Source: Carya illinoinensis (lineage: Eukaryota > Streptophyta > Magnoliopsida > Fagales > Juglandaceae). Taken from it: DNA of 64,000 nucleotides. A model generated the notes under the pieces. It did no database searches. It worked only from the letters and a program-made list of their open reading frames with translations, and had not been told where the DNA came from. This document shows positions 1 to 11,227 of this stretch, piece by piece (position 1 is the first letter of the stretch; the number at the start of each line of letters is the position of its first letter). A program made the translations under genes and the position numbers. Location of the stretch: NCBI RefSeq assembly GCF_018687715.1, contig NC_056766.1:4430501-4494500 (forward strand). Reading direction: 5' to 3'.

Positions 1-575
1 CCATCCGGACCCTGACTGCTGTCTACCGGAATAGACTTTAGAGCCTTCTGCACTTCTTCAACAGATGGTTGTTTACACAGTTCTGTATTTTCTGCTGCTG
101 TTACAACCGTATGCAATAATTCCATTTCCAGACCCTCTGTATTAACACTGGAACATGTAAACATCTGCTGAAAATAGTTTACTGCTTCCGTATGAATCTG
201 ATCACTATCATCCAGCACTCTACCATCTTCCAACAACATTTTTCCAAGTTTATTCTTTGAATGTTTAACTTGTAAAGCAGCATGAAAAAACTTTGAGTTG
301 GAATCCCCTTCTAAAAGCCATTTTATCTGTGACTTTTGACATGCCAACATTTCTTCCTGGTTTATCCACTGCAAATGTGACTGTTTAGCTTCCAAAAGCT
401 CCATTTCTGTCTGCTCCAAACCAGTCCGTACCAGCTCTTCTTCCAACAAGTGAACCCGGTCACCTAGTTTCTGAATCTCCACATCAACACGACCAAACAC
501 TTCTTTATTCCATTTCATTAACTCGCCTTTTAAATATTTCAATTTTTTCCTAATCCGCTCCATAGCATTCCCTCT
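1..575 (-). pseudogene. LINE ORF2 linker and start of reverse transcriptase
   Basis: In the frame shifted relative to the endonuclease the minus strand reads continuously to the window edge. It includes WLLEGDSNSKFFHAALQVKH, the conserved linker between endonuclease and reverse transcriptase in plant LINEs, and ends at SSQGPDG, the first conserved block of the RT palm. The catalytic FADD block is outside the window. No stop is seen in this part, so the frameshift near 570 is its only lesion here. Confidence 0.8.
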
Positions 576-1356
576 CAAAAACCTTATCCCAACAACTTTT
601 CACCAAAGGAAGAAATCCCCCATGTGTACCCCAAATACGGAGAAATCGAAAAGGCTTCATATAGTGTTCTCGTTGACTGGAAAAATTAAGCACCATAGGC
701 AAATGATTAGAAGATGTCCGAGGCAGATAACACAAACCAACTCCCTCAAACTCATTTAGAAATTGCACATTCACCAGAATACGGTCTAATCTCGCCCAAA
801 TCCTCCTACCACCAAGCCTTCCATTACACCATGACAATCGGTTTCCTTTCGAATGAATATCCAATAATGCACAATCATTAATGCAACTATTAAAATCCAT
901 CTTTGCCCAAGGTGCCTGAAACACCCGTCCTACTTTTTCACCATCGCTACGAATAATATTAAAATCTCCCCCAACCAACCATGGTAACCCTTGAGGATTT
1001 TGAAGCCTGAGATATTCCCATAATTCAACCCTTTTATCCCGGAAGCAACTAGCATACACAAAAGACGCAAACAAACGTCTCGACCCAAAAGAAAACCATC
1101 CTGAAATAGCTTGATCCGAACATGAAGACAGCTCAAAATCCACCTCCTCTGCCCAAAAAAGCCAAACTTTCCCACCCACTTCTGAATTATTAACAAAAAA
1201 TGGCAATCTCAACCATCTCGCCCATCTACGACATTTATTCGCACTAATAAAAGGTTCTAAAATAGCCACCACCAACGGACGACTTTTATTCAAAATACGC
1301 CAAAGTCTAAATTTCGACGAACCAATGCCCTTAATATTCCAAATAAGAATAGTCAT
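550..1356 (-). pseudogene. LINE ORF2 N-terminus: APE-type endonuclease
   Basis: The 268-codon frame starts with MTILIWNIKGIGSSK, the usual opening of plant LINE ORF2 endonucleases, which nick the target DNA for target-primed reverse transcription. Visible catalytic-type motifs are ILEPF (metal-binding Glu), GGDFNIIR (Asp/Asn) and SNHLPMVLNF (final His, with L where D is usual in the SDH motif). The frame ends at a TAG (550-552) caused by a frameshift near 570. The protein continues in another frame through ERIRKKLKYLKGEL to the reverse transcriptase. The start lies about 14 bp after the end of ORF1, as expected for these two-ORF elements. Confidence 0.85.
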
Positions 1357-1369
1357 AAAGAATTAATTT

Positions 1370-2918
1370 TTTTTTGAGCGAGTACGACGCTCCAGAGCAA
1401 TTATAGACTTTTCTTTCCTCACCCCCTTCAGTTTCTTTAAAGGTATATGCAATTCTGGATCAGATCAAACATTTTTTCCGCCAACTCATTTAATTCTCCC
1501 TCTTGTTCTCCATCAGAAACTGTTCAGAAAAGGCCAGTCGCATTCCTCAGGTCAGCTTCTATAAATTCATCTTCTCTAGCCAGACTTCCCATCTCAAACT
1601 CCAAGGCCTCATCCACCAAACGCAAACCACTTCTAGGACCCGATTTACTCATACTCTGTTCCATCTCTGATTCAGAGCTATCTTCACCGTCCACATCACT
1701 CCATTTAGTCGGGCTCACAGCTTGATTATATACCGGCAGTATTACCTCTAGCAACCCTGCATGATCTTTATCTTGTCTACATCCCTCCTGGTTCCATTGT
1801 ACATCATTCAGCATAGGTATTTCTAACTCTTTCTCTATTTCCCCATCCTCACACTTCTCATAAGCCACACCCAAATTTGAAATAAATAAAACTGCTCCCT
1901 CTTTTCCAACCTCTTCCTTTTTACGTGAATGAATTCTATTCAAAATCTCCATCCGCCGAGACTTTGATGATTCTCCTCTTTCCACCTGCATTGTCTTCAA
2001 CCCATCCTTCTTTGCTACATTTTTTACTTCTTTCCATATCACTTTCCCTGTTTTTTTTATTTCCCCCATCTAAATCAATAGATTTTTTCTGCTTCAAACT
2101 AGTTCCCCTTGTGCAGTTAGCATCATTATGCCCCTATTTTCGACATGAACAACAATACTTTGGCAAAGCTTCATAAAGAACCTCTTGATAATGACTTAGC
2201 CGACCATGAGGAGGTCCCAACCAAAACGACTTCCTCAGCGGAACAGAAATATCTATCTCCACACAAATTTGTGCCGTGTAACACATGCCGTCGCATTATC
2301 CCTTTTCAAGAATTTTCCGAATCCATCTCCAATACTCCTTAATATTGATTCTTGAAAATAATTTGGAGGAAGGCCTGGTAAATTCAGCCAAACTGGAACC
2401 AGAGGAGAGTCTTCCTCTTCTATAAAATTTGGAGACCAATGGAATACCCTGAAAGGTACCCCAAGCACCTCCGAATTTCCTCTTGCCATAACCGAAATAA
2501 AGTCTTCTTCTTGACTCATCCTCACCAGAATATTTCTTGGATTTTGCAGTTGCCCAATAATTGGTATTTTTCTCAAACCCCAACGAGCTTGAATAAAACC
2601 CCTGATTTGGTCAAGAGATGGCCTTCTCCGTAAAAATTTCAAAACCACCGAAAATCTGAATGGTTCAGCCGATAGTTGCACCTCTGTTTTTGAAAACACA
2701 AAAAACATCTCCCCCTCGTGGAACTTTGGATCCCTATGCGGAATCACAACTGAAGGAAGTATCTGTGGATTCGAACCCACAACATCTGCAAACCGATGAA
2801 TATGCGCCTCCCCTTGATCTGTGGAACTATCCACTCTGCCTTCTCCAATCTCCGGTTGAAAAATCCCTCCTTTCCCACAACCCCCCACTGGCGGCTGAGG
2901 GCCAGCGCCCAAAGCCAT
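1370..2918 (-). pseudogene. LINE ORF1: DUF4283 and zinc-knuckle nucleic-acid-binding protein, broken
   Basis: ORF1 of plant L1 elements encodes an RNA-binding, Gag-like protein. The first 221 codons (2918 to 2253) contain a DUF4283-like core with the typical segment PVWLNLPGLPPNYF. A frameshift near 2280 moves the continuation (CVEIDISVPLRKSFWLGPP) into another frame. The knuckle CCSCRK-stop-GH-NDANC follows, where a TAG at 2134-2136 replaces a residue between CRK and GH. A second frame change near 2070 leads to an acidic, low-complexity linker (2069 to 1524), and the tail ends near 1370, just before the ORF2 start. Family assignment is by recognition of motifs. The lesions make it non-functional. 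Confidence 0.8.
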
Positions 2919-2990
2919 GAAAGAGCACCCAAAATCGCCTCAACGTTTGAGAGAAAAAAAGACCTAGTGCCACGTCATCACATAGTAACC

Positions 2991-4214
2991 CCAGCTCATT
3001 GGCAATCATTGACTTACTCTACGTTAAAATATTACTATACTTATATTGATAGAATATACTCATAATATTCTAGCATATACGATACTATGACTTATTCTTT
3101 CTTATATTTAGTTTATTATGTAAATCAATTACTATTTTTAACTTCTTGTATATCTATTCTTTCTCAGGCCTCATTTACCTATAAATAAGATACAGTTTCA
3201 CATATAGAAATACAAGTTATTCTCTCTTAATTTTATTTTTACTTTTTATCTATCATGGCAACAGAGTCACCAATTTCTTAAGTTCTCTTACAGCATTTCT
3301 TTTTTTATTTGTGATAATTCTCATATTCAATATATTATTAGCTGTTCTTTTCTATTTAGCACACGTCGTCTAGTTGCTGCTTTCCTTTTCATCATCAATC
3401 TTGTACATCAGCTAATTTTCACGCCTTATACGACTTCTATTGTAGTTTTATATACACTAATCACTACCATATATAGCTTCATTTTTTGGAGCAAAAAATA
3501 TTTCTTTTTGACGAGATACGCACCATACCCCTCATGCCACCTGAAATTTCTACCTACCGTCCACCTGTGCCATGCGCCACAACATCTTCTGATCAATTTC
3601 ATTTCTATCTTGTTATTTATCACTCTTATAATTAAAGAGTTTTATTATATACAAGTAAAGTCGCGTACAAATTTGCGTATCAATACTGAATCATTCATAC
3701 TTAAAATTTAAATTAATACTATTTTCAATAAAATCTACTTTTTGATCAATCACATCAAATTAGTGCACAGATTAATACACAATTATGCTTGCAACTATAT
3801 TTTTCCATAATTAAATTATTGATCCACAGTGTTGTGTCTCTTTTGTTCTTTTAAATTGTAGAAAAAAGGATTGTACTGTTGTGTGGATGTCCTTTAACCG
3901 TACCTTTTACTTTTAAACATATCTTTTGAGAAAGAGCTAGCAGTGCTACTCTGCCATGTGAGTAGCACCACTTCATTTGACTGCTAGTATACTTTGTAAG
4001 TTTTATCTTTTTAATATTTTTTTTTCATATTTTTTTAAATATTTTTAAAAATGAAAAAAATGCACCAATATATAAAAAAAATCACTTTTTTAATTATTAA
4101 ATTTTAAAAAAATTAAAAATGTTAAGTGATACACTTGAGTGGTATATTACAAGCAGCAAAGTAGTGTTTCAGTTTGAGAAGAGTAAAGTGAGTCTCGTCG
4201 TACTGACAGAATGA
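2991..4214. other. AT-rich spacer without a gene
   Basis: No credible coding sequence on either strand. Short frames near 3426-3711 have no recognisable similarity. The only structure seen is one arm of an inverted MITE pair (3648-3815, annotated separately). Confidence 0.6.
3648..3815 (-). repeat. MITE-like repeat, inverted copy 1
   Basis: This segment is the reverse complement of 4385-4545, with scattered mismatches. Both copies share the GATCAAAAAGTA-type core and the flanks ACTTTACTTGT and CTAGTTG(C/T)AAG. The two copies face each other across about 570 bp that hold a WAKL kinase scrap. I see no clear target-site duplication. Confidence 0.55.
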
Positions 4215-4325
4215 AAGTAATTTTTTTCCTGAAAGTAGCTCCCCGAGTACTGCTCCAAAACAATAGACATCACTTCTCTCTGTCAAATGGCTTGTCTGCA
4301 AGCCAACATGCCAGTAATATTTATG
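4215..4325 (-). pseudogene. WAKL kinase-domain fragment (WAKL-D remnant)
   Basis: On the minus strand one frame reads LQTSHLTERSDVYCFGAVL followed by GELLSGKK. It matches the segment TSHLTEKSDVYSFGVVLAEL of WAKL-B (kinase subdomains VIII-IX) with few changes. Nothing of the rest of the gene is recognisable on either side. This is the scrap of a third or fourth member of the array, in the same orientation as WAKL-A and WAKL-B, and cannot encode a working kinase. Confidence 0.8.
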
Positions 4326-4384
4326 AAAAAATTTAATTATAAGTACAATTATGTACTAATATGTGTACTAATTTAATGTGCATT

Positions 4385-4545
4385 AATTATGAAAAAATCT
4401 AGTTGTAAGTACAACTATGCACTAACATGTGCATCAATTTAATGTGATTGGTCAAAAAGTAAATTTTTTTTTTTAAACAGTAATAATTTAAATTTTGAAT
4501 ATGAAAGAATCAATATTGGTATACAGATTAGTATGCAACTTTACT
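4385..4545 (+). repeat. MITE-like repeat, inverted copy 2
   Basis: Reverse-complement partner of 3648-3815. Part of it (the stretch with AAGTACAA and ATGTGCA) is also directly duplicated just upstream at 4322-4385, so the repeat may have expanded locally. Confidence 0.5.
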
Positions 4546-5249
4546 TATATATATATATAGTAAAACTCAATATTGTCCTCCGTCCCACGATAAATCGACC
4601 CATTTTTGTTGATCAAGCATCGAATGACGTCCCACTAGTGACATGAGTACCACGCAATGCCGAAACCTACTTTAGTCAGACATGATATATGATCTCTTCT
4701 TCAAAAGAAAAGCAATGTTTTTTAACTTTGGATAAGCAAAAGATTCCCCAGTACCATCATTGTGGGCTATAATTATGGGCTATAATTAAATACCATAAAT
4801 TAGGTAGTACTGGAATTACCAATTTCAGCAATTAATTAATTTGCATTAAATTGGGAAACTTGACGAGAGCATCCACTCTATATGATCCTCACATGACCTC
4901 TCTCTTGAGCATCCATTTAACTAGAATATTAGCCACTTATTAGATGGTCAGCTGCCTCGCCGGCCTCCGAACAATCAGTTCTTTAATTTAGAGTAAGCTC
5001 TAAAATACACCTAGCTTAATTATAAAGTTGTCATTTTTCTCTCTCTGAGTAACAGTAACAGAGATTATTCCAAAGCCATTACATTTTTTGGGAGAAAACC
5101 TATTTATAAGCCTTTTTTTTTACACCTCTAGCACATCATTGATGTAAAAAATTTTCACATGCATCAGCTATAAGTGATGTGCTTACAATACACCAAATTA
5201 TATATAGCAAAACTTTTTTTTAAGATGAAGCTAGCCGATACATTTATAC
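4546..5249. other. Spacer with WAKL-array repeat motif
   Basis: No gene. The stretch at 4700-4770, which contains GGATAAGCAAAAGATTCCCC and ends CATCATTGTGGG, is repeated at 15360-15420. Looser copies lie near 29065 and 48595. It is one of the spacer blocks of the decayed WAKL array. Confidence 0.5.
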
Positions 5250-7397
5250 TGTGATGACCCGCTTTTGAGTGTATTTTCACTGAAGTGTTGTTTTTATTTT
5301 AATTAATATATTAGTTTATTTATTTTAAATTAATGTGTTTTAAATTGGTTTTTAATTTATTTGATGTTGTGTTTATTTTATTTAGTCGTTTTACGGTTTT
5401 TAAAATCGTTTTCGGCGGATCAGTTTTGGTTTCCGGAGTGAGGATTGGACCTCATTTCTTTTCACATCATTTTCCTTTTTCTCTTTTCCCTTTTTTCTTT
5501 TTCCTTCTTTTTCTCTTTTTTCTTTTTTCTTCTTTTTCTTTTTCTCTCTTCTCTCTCCCCGATCCGGACCCCCCCCGTGCTCTCTCTCTCTCCTCCCTCT
5601 CCTTCACGCCGGCGTCCCTTCTCTCTACCAGACCGCCGCCGTCCGGCCACCAATCGACCTCCCACCGGTCCCATTCTCTTCCTCTCCCTCCGGTGCACCA
5701 CCCCTCCGAAAGCCACCCCCAACCGGCCGGCCGTTTGGCCAGAAAAGCTCCAAGAAGGGCGCACGGATTTTGCTCCGATCCGCCGCCGTCGCTCCACCTC
5801 CGGCCACCATTTCTTCACCACTTCATCACCGACTCCTTGCCGTCCTAACCCACCCAATTCCGGCCTCCAACGACCACCGGAACAGCTCCTACGAGCTTAG
5901 TTTCCGTTTTGGGTAATCCGGCCATTTCCGGCCATTCCGCCGCCACCCACGGCCGTTCACCACTTCCAATAGCTTCACAACCATCCCTAGACCATTCCCT
6001 ATCAATCTCGTGTCCTAGTTTGTCCCCGTTCAAAAGTGGGTTTTTCAAACCCACGGCCACAGTGAATTTTCACTGTGACGTTGCTGTTTTTCCGCCGTTT
6101 GCAACGCCTCGTGTTTTCTAAAATTGCCATATAGCGCTGTAAGTATTTTTCAAACCCTATTTTCAGATTTTAATATATATTGCTCATTCAATTATTTTTA
6201 CTGTTGTTGGTTGTTGATTCCGGACTGAGTCCGAGGAGTTTCGGGGGTCGGATGGATGGAGGACGGAGTTACTTGTTTTATTGATTTATATTGTTGGATT
6301 ATTTTATTATGCATTGTTATGGCATTACATGGTGCATGCACGTGTGTTGTGGGTTTATGAGAAAAGCCTGTGTATTGGCGTGAGTGTGTTGCGGGTGCGT
6401 GTGTATCACGAGCCCAAGCCGGGATGGGTTATTATCTCGGTGGAGCTCCTCTGGTCACTCGGGAGCGGAATAAACTGAGTGATGTCCCCTGAGTTGTCGA
6501 GAGCGATGACGGGAGCGGGGCTAGGGGATGCTTGGCTACGAACGCGCCGGGCGCGGAACCGGGCATCGCCCTACTCACCAACTCCGTGGCCCTTCGCTGG
6601 CGAGGGCTAGAGGATGCTTGGCTACGCACGCGCGGGGCGTGGAACTGGGCATCGCTTGTTAGGTGTCGCATGCGTGGTGGTACTCTGCGGTGTGACACTG
6701 GAGCCAGGGTGTGCGGATGACCCCTAGGGGAGGTCATGGTGCATACGGTTAAAATTGGATAATGGTTTGTGAGGCCAAATGGGACTTTTGGCGTGGGCCA
6801 GATGGACTTCTGGCGAGATATTGGGCCAGATGGACTTCTGGCGAGATATTGGGCCAAATGGACTTTTGGCGGCCAAATGTGACTTTTGGCGTGTTTTTCG
6901 GAAAGGATATGTTTTTTGGGCCAAATGGGTTTTTGGCGTGTGTGGAAAAATTATGTTTTATGGGACATGTGCATTGCATTCTTTCATGCATGTTGTGTGA
7001 GTTTTATATGTGTTTTTATCTGGTAGTGTTTGGGTTGTACTTACCTGCGGTACCATTCGTGGTTCCGTAGCTTTTGGTGCAGAGTTAGAGGATGAAGAGG
7101 AGGAGGCTGAGCCCGAGGATGCGGCTCCACCGGGTTGCTGATTCTATGTTTTGTATTTGTTAAAACTGTATTTGTGTTTTGTAATATGTTATCTATGTAC
7201 GTTTTAAACAGCTTGTATTACGTTAAGAAAAATTCTGGTACTTAGTTATGACTTTCGTTATCCGCTGCGAGTTTCTCTGTACACATCTGTTGCCTTGCAC
7301 ACACTTGGCACCCGTCGATGGGATGGTGACCCGGGTTGTCACCATCCGGACGTCTCAATTTCCCCGTGTTCGGGCGTGGGGAATTGGGGGCGCCACA
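5250..7397 (+). repeat. 5' LTR of LARD-like Gypsy element
   Basis: The left LTR has an exact start at TGTGATGACC and an end at GGGGGCGCCACA. It holds a long pyrimidine tract (5455-5600), a GC-rich central part, and a cluster of six short palindromes at 6774-6937. Several open frames cross it (for example 5333-5848) but they are composition-driven, rich in Ser/Pro/Phe, and repeat identically in the other LTR. I do not call them genes. Confidence 0.92.
6774..6937 (+). repeat. Cluster of six palindromic units in the 5' LTR
   Basis: Six units of 18-19 bp have the form GCCARA-loop-TYTGGC: 6774-6792, 6798-6815, 6825-6842, 6853-6870, 6872-6890 and 6920-6937. Where the left arm changes GCCAAA to GCCAGA, the right arm changes TTTGGC to TCTGGC, so pairing is kept. 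The same cluster is at 12752-12915 in the other LTR. They may be hairpins in the transcript or protein-binding palindromes. Confidence 0.75.
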
Positions 7398-7399
7398 GG

Positions 7400-7411
7400 T
7401 GGTATCAGAGC
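7400..7411 (+). other. Primer-binding site of LARD-like element
   Basis: TGGTATCAGAGC, complementary to the 3' end of initiator methionine tRNA, starts 2 bp after the left LTR. It is the minus-strand priming site for reverse transcription. Confidence 0.9.
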
Positions 7412-10400
7412 GGTTTGGCTCTGGGTAAAACCACATGTCCCGTAGGCAGTACCAGAATGCTTTTTAAAGTTGTGTTTTAAAATTATGTTAAGTAAAGTTG
7501 TTATTTGATTTGTTTTATTTGTTTATCTGTTTGAGCTTGTTTGCTTGTTTTTATTTATTTGGTTATGCTTTTGCATGCTGGTTCCTTTTGTTTCTTGCGG
7601 TGTGGTGTTGGTTTTGTGTTTTTGGTTTTATGTTGATGGTTTTTTATTTGTTTTTCTTAAAGGGGGTCAAAGGTTGTGTTGTGGCAGGATGACGGTATAA
7701 TCGATGATACTATTAATAGGCATAAACATTTAGTATAATAGGTTTGAAATTTTTAGCAATGTGGTTTGCTTGTATGATGTTGAGGTTTGAAGGGAATGTC
7801 ATGGTTTAGGCAATCTTTGTAAGGTGGGAACTCACGTAGCAATGAGGAGAGGAATTAGCTTTAAGTCGCTCAAGATGATTGAGGTCAAGGTTTTGTAGAA
7901 TTTATGTAACGAGCTATAGTATAGGAGAGTGTAGGTTCAACGAACTCTAAGGACATGTTTAAGGGAATTTTATTTAAGGTTTACGACCAGATATATGCAA
8001 AATGGTAGTTTGCCACCGGATTACAACTTTTCAGGATTTAGCGGATGTGGCCACTCTTGTGGAGCGAGAGCATAACTTGAGTATGGGCTCCCCTCTAGGA
8101 CACAAGAGGCGGAGTTTTTCTGGTGAAGGAAGTAGTTCGGGTTCGCCTCAGAATTTATTCAACGGACCGGAACTCGACCGCAAGCGTCCTCAAGTGTTCG
8201 TATGGAAGGACGAGTGCCAATTTGCGAAGTTTGTAATAGAGCCCATGTGGGTGAGTGCCCCATTAGAGTTCAAGGAAGCCGTGGAGCTCGTCGCAGTGAT
8301 AGAACTAACTAGAAGCTTTTAGGTCGGGCTCGAATGTACGCGGTGACTCTTGGTACCGTTGGAGGTGAGGTTACGGAGACTCAGAATGCTGGAGTCATGG
8401 CGGGTAGGGGTCTAATCTAATCTTTAGTGATGAACGCCTTGTGTGGTTTGTTTTTATTATCGAGGCTTGGAGAGAATGGCATGATCTGGGTGATCTTTTA
8501 GGGAAGTAGAATAATTGAGTTCTTTGGTTCCGTGGAGTTTATGAAGTGGTCTATAACGTAGTAGGTTGTAAGTTCAACAAATTTCGATGTTAGATTTTAT
8601 GAAATTTCAGCAGAGTTTTAAAGTTTGGGGCCTTATAGATTTTAGGAATATAAGTTTATGGTAATTAAGGTGTTAAGTTCGACAAGCTTTGGGGGGGAAT
8701 AATTAAATTTCGAGTGGTAAATTTCGTGATTCGGATGAGTAATTTGGTGGCAATTGGGGCTTTAGATTTTACAAGCTTTTAAGGTGAATGATTTGGATTA
8801 AAACCACCAATCTTGAGAATTTCAGAAAATGATTTATTATCTATTGATGTTTTAGAATTTGAAAGATTTGGGAGTCGATTGTTCTATTATGGGATGTAAG
8901 TTCCTTGATCTTAGAAGTTCCGGAAGATGATTCTTATTTGATTAAAGGTTTTAGAATTGCAGAGTTGAAGGACCAATTTATAATAAGAGTTGAGTTCTTA
9001 ATTTTACAGACTTGGGGTGCTAGCTTGATCCACTCTGGAGAGTGATTAGTTTGCAACCATTAAAATGGGGTTGATCAGAGTTTAGTTAATAATATGAAAT
9101 TTTTCTGGGGTACATTTCTTTGAGAATGGAAGGTAATGATTTAGCTCATATACTTCTTTGAGGATTGTAGATATTGACTTAGTTCAGAAAATGACTATTG
9201 TTAACTCGAGGTTGTAGTAATCGATTTTAGGAAATGATTTTTTGTCGGTTCGGAAGATACAGATCCATTGAGGTTTTGGAAGCAATAGTTTAATTGTTGG
9301 CATTGAATTCGATTGAAGTTGAGACCTTATGTTCTTGAGACTTTTGGGAACGGATTATTAGCAGGTTTAAGGTCATTTTCAGTACAAAGCTTTAAGCGAT
9401 AACTATTTGCTGATGTTAAGGGTATAAGTTAAGCAGATATAGGAATGATTCATGTTGATTTGCGGATATAAGTCCAGATGATGGAAATAGTAGTAATGGA
9501 TTACTTGTACGTTGGAATGACTATTGGTTTCGGCTAAGGACGTATGAGATCGACACGTGATAGTGGTGAATAGATTGGAGTGTTCAGTCGAAACGTGTTA
9601 CTCAATGGTATATTGGTTGGCAATAATTGTTATAGCTCGAGGTTATAGTGACAAGTTTTAAGATTGATTCATACCGAGTTGAGGATAATAGATGATGCAG
9701 GTTTTGAGAAATGAAATTTTGTTTATTTTGGAGGATAAGGTACGGATGTTGGAAATGGAAGTGATGGATCACTTATACGTTAGAATGATTATTGATCTTA
9801 GCTAAGGGTACATGAGATCCATTTATAGTGGTGGTGAGGGTTTATGGATTTCGGAGAGTACAAATCCTAGTCTCTTTTTGGCTTGAGAGAAGTGGCTTTG
9901 GTGAGTACTGAAGTGGGTTAGATGTGATAGTATTAAATTCAATAGATTTTAACTTCGAGTTCTTGGTGAGTTGATCGGAGTGTACAGTTGAAGTGGGTTA
10001 CCAATTGGAGTGATGGTTGGCATTTATTGTTGAGACTATCTTCAAGAATTAATTGTGACTTGAGGTCACACAGGAATTTAAATTTGAGGCTATACTTTCC
10101 TTTGGAGTTTTGAGTGTCCAGTTGGGAGAATTATAGATTTTTTTTATTTAACTTGAGAGATTGTTGGGTCGCAATGTGTAGTGGATAATAAAATCTTGAA
10201 AGTGGAAGCTTGGGGATCATCGGTGATTAGCCTAAACAGGTACGTGAGGTAATAAGCAGTAGGAGTTAGGAGGGTAGTGCAATAGTTTTGATGGATTGGA
10301 GATATGTACAGCATGGCCTATCTTGAGATTTAATTTTGTATGCAATTGAAGGAAATAGTCGTGCTACTACTAGGATTATGGGAATGGAAGTAGGTAAGTG

Positions 10401-11213
10401 AGTTTCAAGAAGAGTTCATTAAGGTTATGGTGAATTCAATCGCGGTTCGTAGTGTGTTTAGTCATCTCTAAATTTAGACGATATTCAGAATTTAGGGGAT
10501 GATTTTGATTTGATTAAGGTAGCTAGAGATAATTGAGGGATAGGAGTGATGATTCATGATTTTGGGAGATTTTATTTTCTATCAAAGTGTGGTAAAGGAT
10601 TTTCTTGATTCCAGGTGTTAGAGTTAGCTTGTACTCAAGGGTGTTAATTTATGAGGATATAGTCTTTTTACATTTTGGCGAGTTATCAGAGTGCGCACGG
10701 AAGCGTGATATTTTGGAGATAATTAGGTGTTTAAATCTTGTGCTGATTTTGAAAAATTAGTGATGACTTGAAGTTTTAGTAAGAAGTTAATCATTTGGTT
10801 GTACAAATTATGTTGATTGATGGTTTATTTTGGAAGTGATTATTAGGTTACCAAGAGATAGTGTATAATGAAGGTTTGGAGGTTATAACACAGGAGCTGA
10901 TTGAGGTTAACACAGTTTAATGTGGAAAGATACTAATTGTTGGAATTTACTTGGGTGCGGTTTTGAAATTCTTGTGGATGTAGTGATTTCTGTTTATGTG
11001 GCCACTTTAAGAGTTCTAGACGTGATGCGTCTCTGGGAGATTAGTGCAAATGTGATGGAATTGCTTATAGGAGTATTTTTGGAGAGAGCTTTATTCATAC
11101 TTATGTGGAAATGGTTGATGGTATGATTTTCTCAAGTATAATTTGAGTTGTATATTGTATTCTGCTTGGCGCTGATGGTTGATCTTGCAAATTTCGAGGA
11201 CGAAATTTGTTTT
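7412..11213 (+). other. Interior of LARD-like element, almost non-coding
   Basis: About 3.8 kb of T/G/A-rich sequence with no long frame apart from the gag relic at 8002-8400. No RT, integrase or protease motif was recognised in any frame. The composition differs from the CT- and GC-rich LTRs. Confidence 0.7.
8002..8415 (+). pseudogene. Gypsy gag relic with zinc knuckle
   Basis: The first part (8002 to about 8200) reads FQDLADVATLVEREHNLSMG then a Ser/Gly-rich linker, which resembles the C-terminal part of Ty3/Gypsy Gag. After a frame change, 8223-8258 reads CEVCNRAHVGEC, a compact CCHC knuckle (C-x2-C-x3-H-x3-C) as found in plant Tekay/Del Gag. An in-frame TAG follows a few codons later, then GRARMYAVTLG as in the Gag-protease junction of these elements. 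It is a relic of the autonomous ancestor and is not functional. Confidence 0.7.
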
Positions 11214-11227
11214 TAAGGAGGGGAGGA
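11213..11227 (+). other. Polypurine tract of LARD-like element
   Basis: The purine run AAGGAGGGGAGGATG directly precedes the right LTR and would prime plus-strand DNA synthesis. Confidence 0.85.

Larger units (their letters stand above)
1..2990 (-). mobile_element. LINE (L1-type non-LTR retrotransposon), truncated by window start
   Basis: Read on the minus strand, the segment runs 5' to 3' from about 2990 down to base 1. It carries a DUF4283-type ORF1 with a CCHC-like knuckle, then an APE-type endonuclease, then the linker into a reverse transcriptase that is cut off by the window edge. The order is that of plant L1 elements. The 5' limit is not sharp: the first credible start codon is at 2918, and AT-rich unrelated DNA begins near 3000. 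No target-site duplication can be checked because the 3' end lies outside. At least two frameshifts and one in-frame stop show that it is a dead copy. Confidence 0.9.

Noticed and set aside
5333..6121. Open frames of 60-171 codons on both strands in the 5' LTR of the LARD (repeated at 11311-12099)
   Set aside because: They arise from pyrimidine-rich and GC-rich composition, are Ser/Pro/Arg-rich with no domain, overlap on both strands, and repeat in both LTRs.
6432..7070. Frames with repeated words like FWRPN and SPFGPISRQKSIWP
   Set aside because: They are translations of the palindromic LTR repeats and not proteins.
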